Assembly: GCA_029224185.1 (NCBI GenBank)
Contig: CM055201.1
Location: 6,222,251 to 6,286,250 of the forward strand
Length of the DNA stretch: 64,000 nt
DNA from: Karalla daura
Lineage: Eukaryota > Chordata > Actinopteri > Chaetodontiformes > Leiognathidae
Direction: 5' to 3'
Shown here: piece after piece, positions 38,901 to 51,860 of the stretch
How positions within the stretch are numbered: the stretch's first letter is position 1
Layout: each line of letters starts with the position of its first letter
The notes under the pieces: generated by a model
Told to the model about the DNA's origin: nothing
Databases searched by the model: none
What the model saw: the letters and a program-made list of their open reading frames with translations, nothing else
Position numbers and translations under genes: made by a program

Positions 38901-41456
38901 CCTGCTCTTGCTTTTAACTTGTGAACGATGTGCTGTTGACTCACAGAGGGAGTGAGTCACTTCGTTTAGTGGGCGTGTAATATTTAGCTGCGGGGCAACC
39001 TTTAGACCGCACTAAAACTAGGCTGCGACTTGTGAACGTGTTTCGATAAGACTTAAATTACAACCAAATCAGCATGAGGGCATGAGTCATCTTGCTCCAA
39101 AGCTGACTAATTCACACTTTGCATTAATTCACTGAAGTGAATTGTTTTGCTCATTCCAAGGGCTTTGTTTTATTCAACGAAAAAGAGAGGAATGTATCTA
39201 GTTTGACCCCATCTAAATGGCTGTGTTTATGCTAATCATGTAAATCTCAATTAAGGACACTGGCTCTGTGAGGGGAAAGAAAATAATAAAGGTCACCTCC
39301 TGTTGCTTTAACAAGTGCAAACACACTGCATATTTTTGTCTTCGTACACGTCACAAAGACCATGCTTGTGTGTGATTCGGATTAAAATCTTTCCTCCTGC
39401 CGCTGCAGACAACTCAGACCTCGCAGGCATTTTAATGAAAACAGAACCGTGCAGATCATGGAGACACTCAGATGTATATTGTGCCCAAGACTCCGCCACT
39501 ATGCTCAAGAAAAACAAGAAAAGCAAATGTGGAAAATTATTGATTTTCTGCTTGCTAGTCTCATTCAGTTTACACTGAAGGCAGACTGCCACAGACAGAC
39601 TAATAATTTAAGAAACCTAACCTTTGTTCTTTGACAGGAGCCCCAAAAAGCTGCTTTTTCACTAATTGGCGACTGCCGTTAAATGGCATTTTTCAAAATG
39701 TAACCTAGCTCCTCAAATGCGGGTGATAAATCCATGTCTGTGACTAACTGAATCTAAACCGTGTACGGATGTACACTGTGAGACCTCTGTGGGAGAATGT
39801 AAACGTGGAGGGTATGTGGATGGCTCTCATAGCTTCTGTTTGAATACATTTTGGTTAGTTTGGGGTCCGGTAATTTAAGGATAGGTTCATGCTTAGTAAG
39901 AGGTGTAAAAAGTTTTTCGAAAAGTCAAAGACTGGCGATGTGATTTATGCTGCAGCACTTGTGGTAAACATGGGTAATTGTGTCTGTCTGTAGTATCTCC
40001 TATAAAACTGCCTGTCCTGCCTATATTGTTATTCGAAAGGGATCCATATTTATTTCAAAGGAAAGTCCTCACAGTTTGAAAAACCAGAGACAGAGACATT
40101 AAAATTCTCTGTCTAAAGCCACCAGACTTCACTGAAACACAACTGGAGTTGCTTGTCCACTGCTTCTACAAATTTATTGTCTCTTTGTGTTACTGGATCC
40201 AAAATTATGTGCTTGATGTATCAATTGATGTAGCGATTTGTCACGGTGTAAAAGAGAGCAGTCACAGACTTTGACATCCGCTTTTATGCAGATGACAGGT
40301 TTTAATATATTTTTATTTCAAATCATTGTTGTAATTAACATTTCTTATGCTGGTCCCTTACGTTAGTTTATGGATGTTCTAACATTTAACTAACTGTGTA
40401 AGGAGGAGGTAAAGAATTTGTGCATTTTCGCTGACACTTGTGTGAACTCCAGTGTTCTTCACTATAGATGTGGATTGTGTCAGATCATTTCTCCTGTGAG
40501 ATCATTAAGAAATTGATCCTGTACTTAATTGCTTTTATGCTCCATTAACTTTTCATGAACTATGTCGCAATTTTCACACAATTTTTTTTTTCCAGACGAA
40601 TGGTGAAAGTCATAGCCAGCGAATGCAGCCGGACTCGACACAACGTCAATTTCTATTTTACAGACGACGATCTGAATTCTCTTGTGGCCATTTATCTAAA
40701 CAATGTGTCGCTGTGCATTTGCATGAGAAACATTCAATGCAATGGTAGAAGGAAATTACCGAGCATGTTTGCTTTGTTCGTCTCTTAATGAATGTCATAT
40801 TAAGGATCTCTTTATGGTCTTTTCTATGTTGCCCCCTCTCCCAGAAATCAATAGCGCTTTTATGATTCATGTCTGGTCACATCTAAGAACTGTACGGTCT
40901 GCACAGAAAGTCGATGCGTCTTGCATGGCTGGCTTTGCGGCAACGCTTGTGAATGTGAATACACTCAAATCAAAGGTAATAAACATGCATCACCACATGG
41001 CTCCTTATCTCTCGACTGGGACCGGCTTAAGTCTCAGATGAAACACGGGCTGTATGCATTAGGATCTGGCGGCGAAATGATGCAAGTCCATAGTCACAGT
41101 CCTTTTGGACTGTATGTCACTCATCTCGTTTTTGTAGTTGAATTTAGTTGTTTTAAGAACTCGGTTTATTTCTTATTCAGCCGTCTCAGGGTGCCACTGG
41201 CAATGTTTTCAAAAAGTATATAAGTCCCTTATCACACCGCTCTACCAGCCTGTGCCAAAGTCGTTGTATTTAGTTGCAGCAGCCACCCCGTGCGACCCGC
41301 ATGTTTTGACTTTTAGCTGTAACTGCTGCTTTGTGTCATGCTCTTGTTTTAGCCCCGGAGTCGCGATGCAAATCACGATCAAGGGACACAAGCAGCCAGA
41401 GAGCAAAGAGACAGAGGGAGAGGGAGTTCACTCAGGATTCATCTGTGAGCCCTGCT

Positions 41457-41480
41457 AAATACCACACCCCTGTGGTATTT
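41457..41480. other. Perfect 10-bp inverted repeat, CCCC loop
   Basis: AAATACCACA at 41457-41466 is exactly complementary to TGTGGTATTT at 41471-41480. There is no T-run after it, and no adjacent gene it could regulate. Confidence 0.6.
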
Positions 41481-41696
41481 CACAGCACCACTGCAACTGT
41501 AATAACCAGCTCAGATTTTTTTCAAGTTAACTAGGGGCGCAACCCAGTCCGACCCAAGCCCTGAAACACATGGCTGGAGCGTGGCGACAGTCTCGTACAA
41601 CATGAAGGGTTCTATCCGTCCAACATTTTACCGGCTTTGTTCCTTAACAGATTCACAGGGGTCTCTTGGAGCCAACGGCAGTACACGCAGAGCAGG

Positions 41697-41930
41697 TAAT
41701 ACACCCTGGATGTGACGTCAGTCCATAGTAAGGCAGGCGCACATCCCACACTCACACCTAGGGGCAACTGTGCAGTCTCCACTCGAACGTGTACATGTTT
41801 TTGGACTCAGAAGAAAACCCACACATACACACAGTGAGAACATGCAAATGTCTCCATGGAAAGTTGATCCCAGGTCCTTCTGGCTTAAAGACAACAGCGA
41901 TGACCACTGTGCTGTCACTGAGAAAAATCT
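41697..41930 (-). repeat. Teleost dispersed repeat, inverted
   Basis: Reverse-complement blocks in order: 'TACACCCTGGATGTGACGTC', 'CACACTCACACCTAGGGGCA', 'TTTTTGGACTCAGAAGAAAA', 'GAGAACATGCAAATGTC', and the remains of the head near 'GATGACCACTGTGCTGTC'. Nearly full length but diverged. Confidence 0.7.
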
Positions 41931-44856
41931 TCTTTTGTGATTGGTCGTAAAATTCATCTCATATAAATATACATTTGACATTAATTGCACAAGACAGTGC
42001 TTCTAAAATTCATAGGAAGTCTACAGTACATGGACCCCGCACTACATTTTGACTGTTTTCATAGCTTGATCCCTCCTCATGAAACCTGGTCTTTGCTGTT
42101 GTTTTTAATCTGTTTCAAACAAGCTCCCCAAGTTTCTGCACGAGTGCTGTGGAACTTTAAACTTTACGCATCCCCTTTTTCCGAGATAGCGGCCGGTCAG
42201 AGCGATTTATCTCTGACGAATGGTGCAGAGAACTAGCTTTGACACGTTTATTGAAAGTTGTTGAATTTATTGTCAAGGAGTGAAACGGAGGGCCCTGCCG
42301 ACTGTTGACTGCAGTTGTCATCGCGCGCTCTCGTTTCCATCACCGTCTCTGAGACTCAAACAAAACACGGCGCCGCAGGATGCATCACTCCCCGTCCCGC
42401 TGCTGTCCCTCTCCGCTTTATTTATCCATCGGTGACTTATAGGTCCTGCTAATAACAGGTATGGATGCCACTGTAGGAGGCAGAAACAATGGGGGCAGTT
42501 GACTGCGGGGTTTTTAATTAGATTCCATTAGCTTAGTAATTGCATCAGGAATGCTCATAATGAACTCTAATTACTTGTGGAGGTCTAAATGAGAAAATCA
42601 GTGGCGGGCAGTGGTGGGTAAGGGAGAGTTCAGGCGTGGCGCAGGTGACTCTCCTTGGGGAAATCTGCGTGACAAATGACTCAATATTCATGTTCACTTA
42701 TCCATACTCTAACCAGCAGAAGGAAGTGCGCAACCACTGTCTGCGGTCATGTCGCACTGCTCCGCTGCTTTACTTGTTCATATTACCCGTGCTTTCTCTC
42801 ATTTTCCTTAGCTCTCATTTGTTTGAAATAGCACTCATCTGCTTGCTCCCTTTGTATATTGTCAATCATTTTATTCCTTCTCTCTCTTTCTGTGTGTCTC
42901 TGCCTATATCCTGAGGCAAAATGCCCTGCAGTGTTCCCAGGTTGGCCGGCTCCTTCCATCTCCTCGGGCTCTATGTCTTTGTGTACTTTCAGCCTTGTTA
43001 TGCTGTCAGACCAGGAGATTAGTCATTCAGTCAGGCTGAAGAGGAGTCGCTCTGCAGATAAGGCCTCCGCTGAAGGAGCTCCTTCTCCTTGCCGCTCCAT
43101 ATGTTGGCTCAGATTGGCTCCCTGCTTATCGACGCAGGACATTTGCATCTCTTCCACCATTTTTTTCCCCCCACTTTTTCCTCTCTATCTCTTTGCACCC
43201 TCCCTCCCGAACCCGCCCTATCTCTCAGTTCCTCCCTCCGACTATCAGAATTACGTACTTGTTTTCCTTCTCGCTCAGACTGCTTCTCATTCTGCTCTCA
43301 TCCAGCTATCTCCAACAAATGCACTGTCAAGCCCAGCTTTTATCTAGCATTAGGGGTTGGAGATATGAATGAATGTTCTCTTTATTTGCTGCCAGTGCAG
43401 TAAATTGTATCTGATTTATATTCAGACATTCAAAAGACATAAGAGTGAAATTTTCTCTGAGCCTGCAGCCACGCTCGGCCCCCCTCTGCGTATTACAGGC
43501 AGCCATTTTTTCCTAAGTGAATGTCTCAGCGTGCTACAGTTATGCATGAGAGACTAGTCTGTCGGAGGAGACTGACAGAAAACACATGTGCACCTTGTCC
43601 AGAAACAAATATGTAAAACCGCAGAAAATCTGACGACATTGAGTGTTTGTTTTTGTTTTTTTTCCCACCCTGCGGCTGTGTTTTATCATCGGTAGACTAT
43701 GACTGTGCATGTCGGTTATTATAACAGGTCATCTTCCCTCCACACATTTAGAGCGCTGCGTTTGTGTGAGGTGATTGAGGCTTAGTCATAAAGCAACACT
43801 TAACGATTTGCCACCGTCAGCCTCCCAATGATCGAAGCGGAGGCTTTCAAGCACTAACTTTAAGTATTTTAGATTTCTGTCATCAACAACATACGGTGTC
43901 ATGGTTTCCACCAGCACGGGAGGGAGGACAACAAGCTCACCGCGCTCACTAATGAAAATAAAATCTGTGGCTCCACGTAGAGCAACATAAATCAGATGGT
44001 TTTTACTGATGATCATAAACAGGTAGTGACGGCAGACATGTCTCTGTCTCTCTCTCTCGCGCGCGCGCATCGAATGAGGAACTGAAAGGAAGGAAGCACA
44101 AGCAGTGCCTTAACCTGTTCACATTTATAGTAATATAGGAAAAGTCAAAATGTAAATATGAAAGAAGTATAGAAATACAGCTGCACTAAAGATATGCCAT
44201 CTAAGGATTATATTCATGTATATCAAATTAGCCACAATCAACTGTGTATCATTTATCTGAGGGATGTTCAAGGCCACAGTTTGGACCTGGATTAGGATGG
44301 ATAACCCACAGCAAGTAAATGACCCTGTGGCAAGGCTCCTGCTGCTCCTCAATACTTGTCTTTAACCCTCAAAATTTTTAGCCCGAGGACACTGACGCAC
44401 ATGTGAACCCCATTCCTCCTTCTTAGATTCCTCCCAGACCATCCAGCCCTCCCTTGCTCTCTCCTGCGCCGCATGGCATGAAATATGATGCGGCGTGTAG
44501 AGAAAGGCCCAAACAGCACAATTTATCAGAGTTAGAGGCACACGGGAGTAAAGGCACAGGGAGCACAGCCTGCACAGAGAGGACCCCGAATGGACCCGGC
44601 CACAGAGGGTAATCAGTGGTAGCACCATATAATTTGTTTGTTTGTTAGGCTGCATCTCAAAATTGGCTGCTCCATTAGAGAAATGTGCAGGAGTGAATGT
44701 GCAATATGCCACAGACATTCATGAACTCTGATTCTCTCCTGTATTTTCAATTCACTTCTCTCATTGTCGCTGTCTTCTTCTGCCTCACACTTCTCCCCTT
44801 CTTCGCCTCGTTATCTGTTTTTGTTTGTTTTGGCCGGCCCGACCTGCCTCCAGAAG
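41931..44856. other. Non-coding region, no gene seen
   Basis: Contains a TAAT-rich block (about 42515-42600) resembling enhancer-like conserved elements, and a short (CT)n(CG)n run at 44040-44068. The 162-codon frame at 42859-43347 is pyrimidine-biased with no domain, so I do not call it a gene. Confidence 0.45.

Positions 44857-44890
<34 letters not shown>
44857..44890. repeat. Poly(C) run, 34 bases
   Basis: An uninterrupted run of 34 C. Frames across it encode polyproline or polyglycine on opposite strands. Confidence 0.9.
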
Positions 44891-47800
44891 TTCAGTGTCT
44901 TTGTCCATTTGATGTTTGCTTCCCTGGCACCCTCAGTCTGTGCCTCCAACCCGGGGAGCACGAGAACACCAGTCTGCCTAGACAAATTTAAGTAGCCGAC
45001 AGAGATCAAGTGTTTTACTGAGGTTGCTGTGAGCCTTAATGCTCTTATGTAATAACGTGTCCATGTTCTCTCTCAGCCAAAAATAAGCCCGTAGCAAATA
45101 ATGACAGTGAGACAGTCTGTTTGTGTATCTGGGATGTTTGTTTGTCCTCTGAGCATGACCCTTGTGTGCCTTGCATGAAGAAGACTATTTTGAGTATTTG
45201 GTTGCATTTGCAAAGGACAAAGGGTTGAAACCGGAGAAATATAAAAATGTCAGATTTACACAGTGAAGTAGAACCATATTTAGAGTCTTCAGCCTTTCTA
45301 GCAGCTCATGGAGGCTTCACTAGCTTTGAGATGGCTTTGAGCTAACACTAATAACAACATGATTGCACATTTACAGTGATAACGCTCAACATGCTTATGC
45401 TCAGCAGGATTTTTTTATACCATAGTCACAATCTCAGTTTAGTGTGTTGGCATGCCACTGGGGATGTTGTTGGTATAAAGGGAGAAAGCATGGCACAGCA
45501 TCAAAGCAGTTACTACCTGCAGAGCATCGGGTTTCATTAGAATTGCGTTTCATCGCTCTGAGAAAGACTTAACTTGTGATTGTTGAAACACAAACATGCT
45601 GTCTGTCTGTATATGTAAGTAAAAAATTAAATGCCAATTTGTCCCAAAATTGTTGAGATGATTTAGTCCCAATCATATTTTTGGACTAACAGACTAAAAG
45701 GGAAAAATACCTATAATTTGACTGTTGTGTATTCTGTCATTTTATAAATAAAGAGGTCTAGTTTAGTCTGTGTTATAAGTTGTCACTTTAAGAGCTCAGG
45801 TCACTGCAACAAGGAGGGAGGTTGCATCTCTCCAGACTTTGATCTCTTGCCTCAGTAAAAATGATGACAGCGATGGCACATCTGTATCCTTCTGCTGCCC
45901 CGCAGCTTCATTTCTTTCATTACGGGTGGCACGGGACCACTCGTATGTATACACGTTGTTATTGCCGCAACAGATGGAGATGATGCCATGACACACAATT
46001 CAGCTTGATTGCCTGCAAATTAAAGCGTGGTCGGTCGGCCCTAAAGGTCAAATCTGAGAAACAAATTGGATTTGCCAGAAGCCAACGGGCACGGTAACGG
46101 CCTACCGCTGCTGTCAGCTACTGTAAACTGTTTATGTCAAGCAGAGGAATTAGATCTCAGAATCGCACCTCATATTTAATTGTCCTATGGCTCTGGTGCA
46201 TGCCGGTGATAAAAGGTTAACATGTTTCATGTTTTGCTGTGTTGTAATTTAAAATGAAGTGAAGTTGATGATCCAGAATACTGAATACTCTTCCACTCCG
46301 CTATCGGTGGAAGAGCATGCAATACAGACAGGTCTTTGGGCTGAAAAGGAATCGATAAGATCGTGTCATAATTATTAACAATTAAAACATGAAAATGCAA
46401 TTTAAAATCAACAAGACAAGCTGATAAAAATGTTGCTGCATCTGTACCGTGTATGCCCTCCTTTATTTAAGACCCACGAGCAAAAAAACCCCCATCCCAT
46501 CAAAGGTGTCAAAACAAAAGAGGTCAGTGCTATCCGCCTATCAGTGACGACACCTTCCTGCTTATTCCACTGCACCTGCACTGAGTGACGTTCACGACAG
46601 CTGCCTACGCAGCCTAGTTGTAAACAAGACAAATCGGCAGCTTAATGAAATAGGTCATCCAAACTCTCATCACCCATTGAACTTAATGGCACCTCCCCGC
46701 TGTAATTGTCTTCCGCTTAACGCAACAGCCCGCCGATCACTTAGGCATTTTGTCTCACTCTCCAGTGCAAATGATCCAGAGAGTGTCACGAGACAGCGGG
46801 GAACAGCGGCTTTCCCGCATGGGAACTCTATCTCAACGCGTTCACTCATCAGAGCCCTTTGAAAGGGAGGAAGGCGCAATCACCAAAAGGGCACTTCTGT
46901 ATGGATTTTGGCGACGTAGTGGAAGGAAGCCGACTAATGAATCTCGATGACTCGCAATTACAGCCGCTGTACTTACACGCCGGGATCCGCCCGGGTGTGA
47001 CGAGGCGAGCGGCGAGCCGCTGCTACTGCGGCGGGGCTCCTTCCCCAGGTGCCGCGCTGCGTTTTAGTCGGAGGTTGTTATTGATTCCGCTGGAAGCGTC
47101 TCTGTTATTAAAACCTGCATCTTGGCCATCTGGTATAAGGATCCGTGAAGTATCTGTACAAACTCCATAAAAAATTAATTCGGCAGTGTCTGTCCAAAGT
47201 GACTACACTTAGCCTCTGAATACAAAATGTATTATTTATGAATGCGTGCTTCACAATAGCCGCCCTGTTGACCTTTGAATTACTCGCTCCTTGATCACTT
47301 CATGCGAACAGACAAAGCTGAAATTGAAAATGCGTCTTGGTTTTCCACGCTTCCCTCTAACCACAGAGCCCCGAATATATAAAGGATGTCTATCAATTAT
47401 TTGAAACCAACAGAAACAAATTAAACCTAGCTTTTTTTTTTTAATCAACTCCATAATGTATTTTTGTCAGCCTGTGAGAGCAGACACGGTTTGTCCATAT
47501 GGAATACTTCATGGTCCGATGTCTACGTAGTGATTTAAACATCCTGAAGTGTCAACACAGACAGGCAGGAGACACTGGATGGGTGTAAATAAGGTCTGGG
47601 ATTTATGTCCTAGCTTCAACAGCACCTGGACTAACGACTCGCTGTGTCCACGCTACAGAGGACACGCGCTCATATATCAAAGCACGTCATCCTGCTGATT
47701 CCACTGATAGCTTTCTGCTCATTAATGTCCACCCTGTGTTTAACAGCCAAAGCCGAGCTTTATCAGTAAAGAGGCCAGAAAATGTCTTTTGACCAGGACT

Positions 47801-50800
47801 GTGACAGTGCCAATGCTTCCTTTCAACATCCAGTTGCATCCAGAAATGCATCAGATGCATTTCTTCTTCAAGAAATATGCATCTATGATCGAACCGGCTA
47901 ATTGAATTGGAGCATTGCCTCGACTGCGAGCAGCTACTAGGTGAGTATACACTAAATTTTGAATGATGCTTTTAATGCTTTTAACGTAATTAATTGCATA
48001 ACGAGCAGAATTGATTCAATCAAATTTAACCTCCACATCTCACATCACACCGACATAATGAGCTGGCATGTTTATTTAATTAATCTTTGATTATATTGAA
48101 CAATGTCTTGTAGATTTAGGATTGGATAATGCAATTTACAGAAGTGACTAAGATGAAGTTGCTGAACAGATACATCCACACCAGTACTTGTGTTGTATTA
48201 AATGTTAAATGTTGTAAATTCCTTAACTGTCCTAAAAAGTACTGTGAACACCAAAGCTTTTATCATAGTGCATTAGCTATTATTCATCTAAAATCCACTC
48301 TTAAAATGACTTAAAATGATGGTGAATGGGGGCAAACAGACTTTTTGTTTTGAGAACTCGTTTATTCTACCTAATTTAGTCATAGTGACCAATTTTTTTG
48401 GTACTCTCATGGACAATTCTTTACAAAAACTGATTTTATGTTCATTGGATTATAGTGGATGCCTAGATGAATGGCTGTAGACACTGTAGCGAGGACAGTC
48501 TTTGTAATATGTAGCTTTACTTTTAGATCTTCTTTAAAAATCATGATTGAAAGGAATAGACTGACGGTTTCCCTGGTGGTTTGTGGCTTGTCAGAACCTT
48601 TATATCCATAACATGTGGTTTGTGCTGTTGCTTCACACACACAACGTTCTGGGCTTTGACTTCACGCCTGGCTGGGACATTTAAGTGTGGATATCTCCGT
48701 CTTGCATCTGCACAGCTTTCCTGCAGGTGCTCTGTTTTTCCTCCCGCTGCTCAAACACGTGCACGCGGGCCATCCTAAATCATCTGTGGGTGTCAAAGTG
48801 AGCGTGAATGACTGGCTTTCACCGTTATCTTATTCTGACCTGACACGCATCTTGGATAATCTTGTTGCAGGTGGGACGCCTGTCAAGCTGACGCTCTTTC
48901 AAATGGTAGCGATGAAAATGTTTCCAGAAGTGTGCAGGCTGTTGAGAGTTCCTTCGCCGGTGTCTCCGCCATTGTTTCGCTGGCACTAAAATGACCACCA
49001 CAGGCTGCATGGGTGCCGGGTCAGCTCGTCAAGCGTCAGCCAGAATCACCTGCTGCAACAGCGTTGATGGTAAAGCTGCCTTATAGACCACAAAATGTAA
49101 TCACAAATGTGAATTTGTGAACTGGAACAACTGGATGTAGCATCACTGCTAAATCCAGTTTCAGTTATGGAAGCTCAGAGGCTCTACTGTAGATGCAAAG
49201 GATGACGTAGGGAATTTGGTAAAAGGTCGTACAAAGGGGAGATGGGAATGAGGACAAAAATGGATGATGAAAAAAAAAAAACAAGAAAGGAAGAAGCTTC
49301 ACCAGGAGCCGCACTCGCCCAGCAGCTGCTGTCACTAGACTTGTGCCACCCCCCATGGCTCCACAGCTGAGCCCAATGAGGAATAATGAGCTTTAGAAAT
49401 CCTCAAAGGTCACACACAGCAAAGATCTCCCTTCTTACTCCCAATCCAAGCCCAATCAGAAATGCCACCACCAGAGCTCAAAAAGAAAATGCAGTTTGGG
49501 ATGATTGGGATAAGAAGAATAGAAAAAAAAAAACAACCTGAAGAAAGCAAAGAGGCAGAGGCAAGCAGTCGGAGGAAGGGATCTTCACCTTTTTCTGACA
49601 GAGACACGGCGGGTGGGAGGAGAGAGAGGGAAGCATCGAGGAGGGAAGGAAAGATTTTAAGAAAGGAGGAAGTGTTGAGGATAGCCATGGAATATTGTGA
49701 ACTAAGAGGGAGGCAGAGATTGTTGAAGTGAGACAGTAAGACCTTGGTAGAGAGAGGGAGAGAGGGAAGGAGGGAAAGAGATGATAGGATTGGAATCATT
49801 AGAGGGGGAGCAGAGCTAGAGTGAAAATATGCTATAAAGCCTTGGTGTGTGAAAGAGAGCAATATCAGCGAGGACACACAGAGCTTCTTTAATCCTGGCT
49901 AAGTGTGCTGTCCTTCCACTGCTTTACCCGCTCACTCTCAGTGCAGATAGGAAGAGGAAGGGGGAGGGAAAAAAAGAGCAGGGGGAATGAATATATTATC
50001 TTTATCTGGCAATATGTCGTTCAGGAACATATGGCACTTAATTGTCTCACTTCAACTTTACAACAGTTGAACTATTCAACACTGTGATAATGCACAATAT
50101 TTTAAAGGCCCAGTACACAATTAATGTAGGCTAGCGCGCTGTCTCTGCCCAACTGTGAATGTCCATGTGGCCTGCATTCAAATTATGGCTAATGTGCTGA
50201 GTCCTCACAGTCTGCATTTAAATACAGCATACCTTCACTGTCATTGGGATGCAGACCGTGTGGAAAATTGCACATGTCTTGCATGTAAAGTATAATTTAA
50301 AGCTTTAAAGAGCCCGACTGTTAAAACATGAACTAAAGTACGGAATAGACGTCACATTCACTGATCACAGCTGAAACAATCAACTAAATTTAAGGTCAAT
50401 TGAATGGCATATTGCAAAATGTGTGTATTTGCATACATGCAAATGAGCTGAGACCCAGAAGTCGGTATCTAACTTGGCATTTTAACATCATCTGAAGCTT
50501 AGTAATGAGACGGTCCTGTAATTTTTTTAGAGAATCACTCTTGCTGTGATCAAAAATGTCTTAAGATAATTTAATATAGAGTGAGGATAATTATACTGAG
50601 CCATACATCACATTTAGCTTCACATGATGAAAGCTTGAAAAAAAGTCTAGTACTGCTACTAATTGCTAGAGAGCTATCCTAACTTTACCCAGACTGTCTT
50701 GTACCAAGATGGTAAAAACATAACTCAGCTAATTTTTTACCCACTTGTCAGCATCTCATTTAGAATGAAGACAGAGAGTAGCACTGTGTCTTTACACATT

Positions 50801-51404
50801 TAAGTTTCGTTAATGCTTTGTAAGGCTCAGACTAAAAGCCATGCTAACTTGTGGCAAACTATGCTACATGATTCCCCTGCTGTTTCTGGCCTCATATCGA
50901 CCGTACAGATATGAGAAGGATATTGATCTTTTCCACTAACTCTTGACAAGACATCAAACGAAGGTACGTTCTTTTAGAGCACAAGCAGCATGGCTTATTA
51001 CTAGTGCCACCTTAAGTGATTTTGAAGCTGGATTAGATATTTCTCACTCGAGATTTATTGAGAGGAATTTTTAGGGAAAGATCCAACATATTTGTAACAG
51101 TTAATGTTGTTTGGAAACTTGATGTGAAGAGCAGCAAGAGGCCAGTGCATTTGTCCAATCGAGTGTGGGAAGGGTTCATTGTTGATGACCGAGTGAAGCA
51201 GGGAAATGTCAATTATCCATTGTGCTGCCTATATTTGAGATGTTTGTCTCAGGGTAAACCAAGCGTGGCGCTGCCAAACTGTGGGAGCCCTGGGAGGAAA
51301 ATATTGCAGATGGCTTTCCCAGATTACCTCGAGACCCATACTCTTCATCTGTTCCTTACATGCATTATTATGCCTTTCATTCCCATTGTGTTACAGTATA
51401 TACA
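44891..51404. other. Non-coding region, no gene seen
   Basis: Unique sequence. Features of note are a CpG-rich patch at about 46780-47080, an AT-rich block with TAAT motifs at about 47940-48120, and a purine-rich strand at about 49480-49980. No supported exon. Confidence 0.5.
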
Positions 51405-51603
<199 letters not shown>

Positions 51604-51639
51604 GTTTACATTGTATTAAGGCACCCTTAAAAAAATTCA

Positions 51640-51860
51640 CTGTGGTTTCCTATGGCTTTTATGCCGTAACCATGATTTTACTATGGAACCTCATGAAGAC
51701 TATATGCACTATAAGGTCCGTTATAAGGTCCTACCCATAGCACTACCATGGTTTATCTGTAGCATGGTGTTACTGTAGTTTACACAAAGCACTTCATGGG
51801 AACTATAGTACTACTATGGTTTCACAACCATGTTACTGCTTTCATCATGGTTTCCACGGT
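51640..51860. repeat. Degenerate CCATGG/ACTGTAGT short-motif repeat
   Basis: Motifs such as 'ACCATG', 'CTATGG', 'CCATGGTTT' and 'TACTGTAGTTT' recur in both orientations. Similar palindromic tandem sequences are scattered in fish genomes and often lie next to transposon ends. No ORF of interest. Confidence 0.45.

Larger units (their letters stand above)
35063..41696. other. Non-coding region, no gene seen
   Basis: Unique sequence with one degraded piece of the dispersed repeat (35882-35970), a possible hAT-like terminus at 36563 and a perfect hairpin at 41457-41480. The longest open frame (136 codons from 37358) shows no domain or splice structure I can support. Confidence 0.5.

Noticed and set aside
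40555..40788. Possible exon after a polypyrimidine-AG at about 40594
   Set aside because: The acceptor-like sequence is good, but the peptide matches no family and no donor or neighbouring exon could be supported.
42859..43347. 162-codon open frame
   Set aside because: Low-complexity, pyrimidine-biased, without recognisable domain, splice sites or start context.
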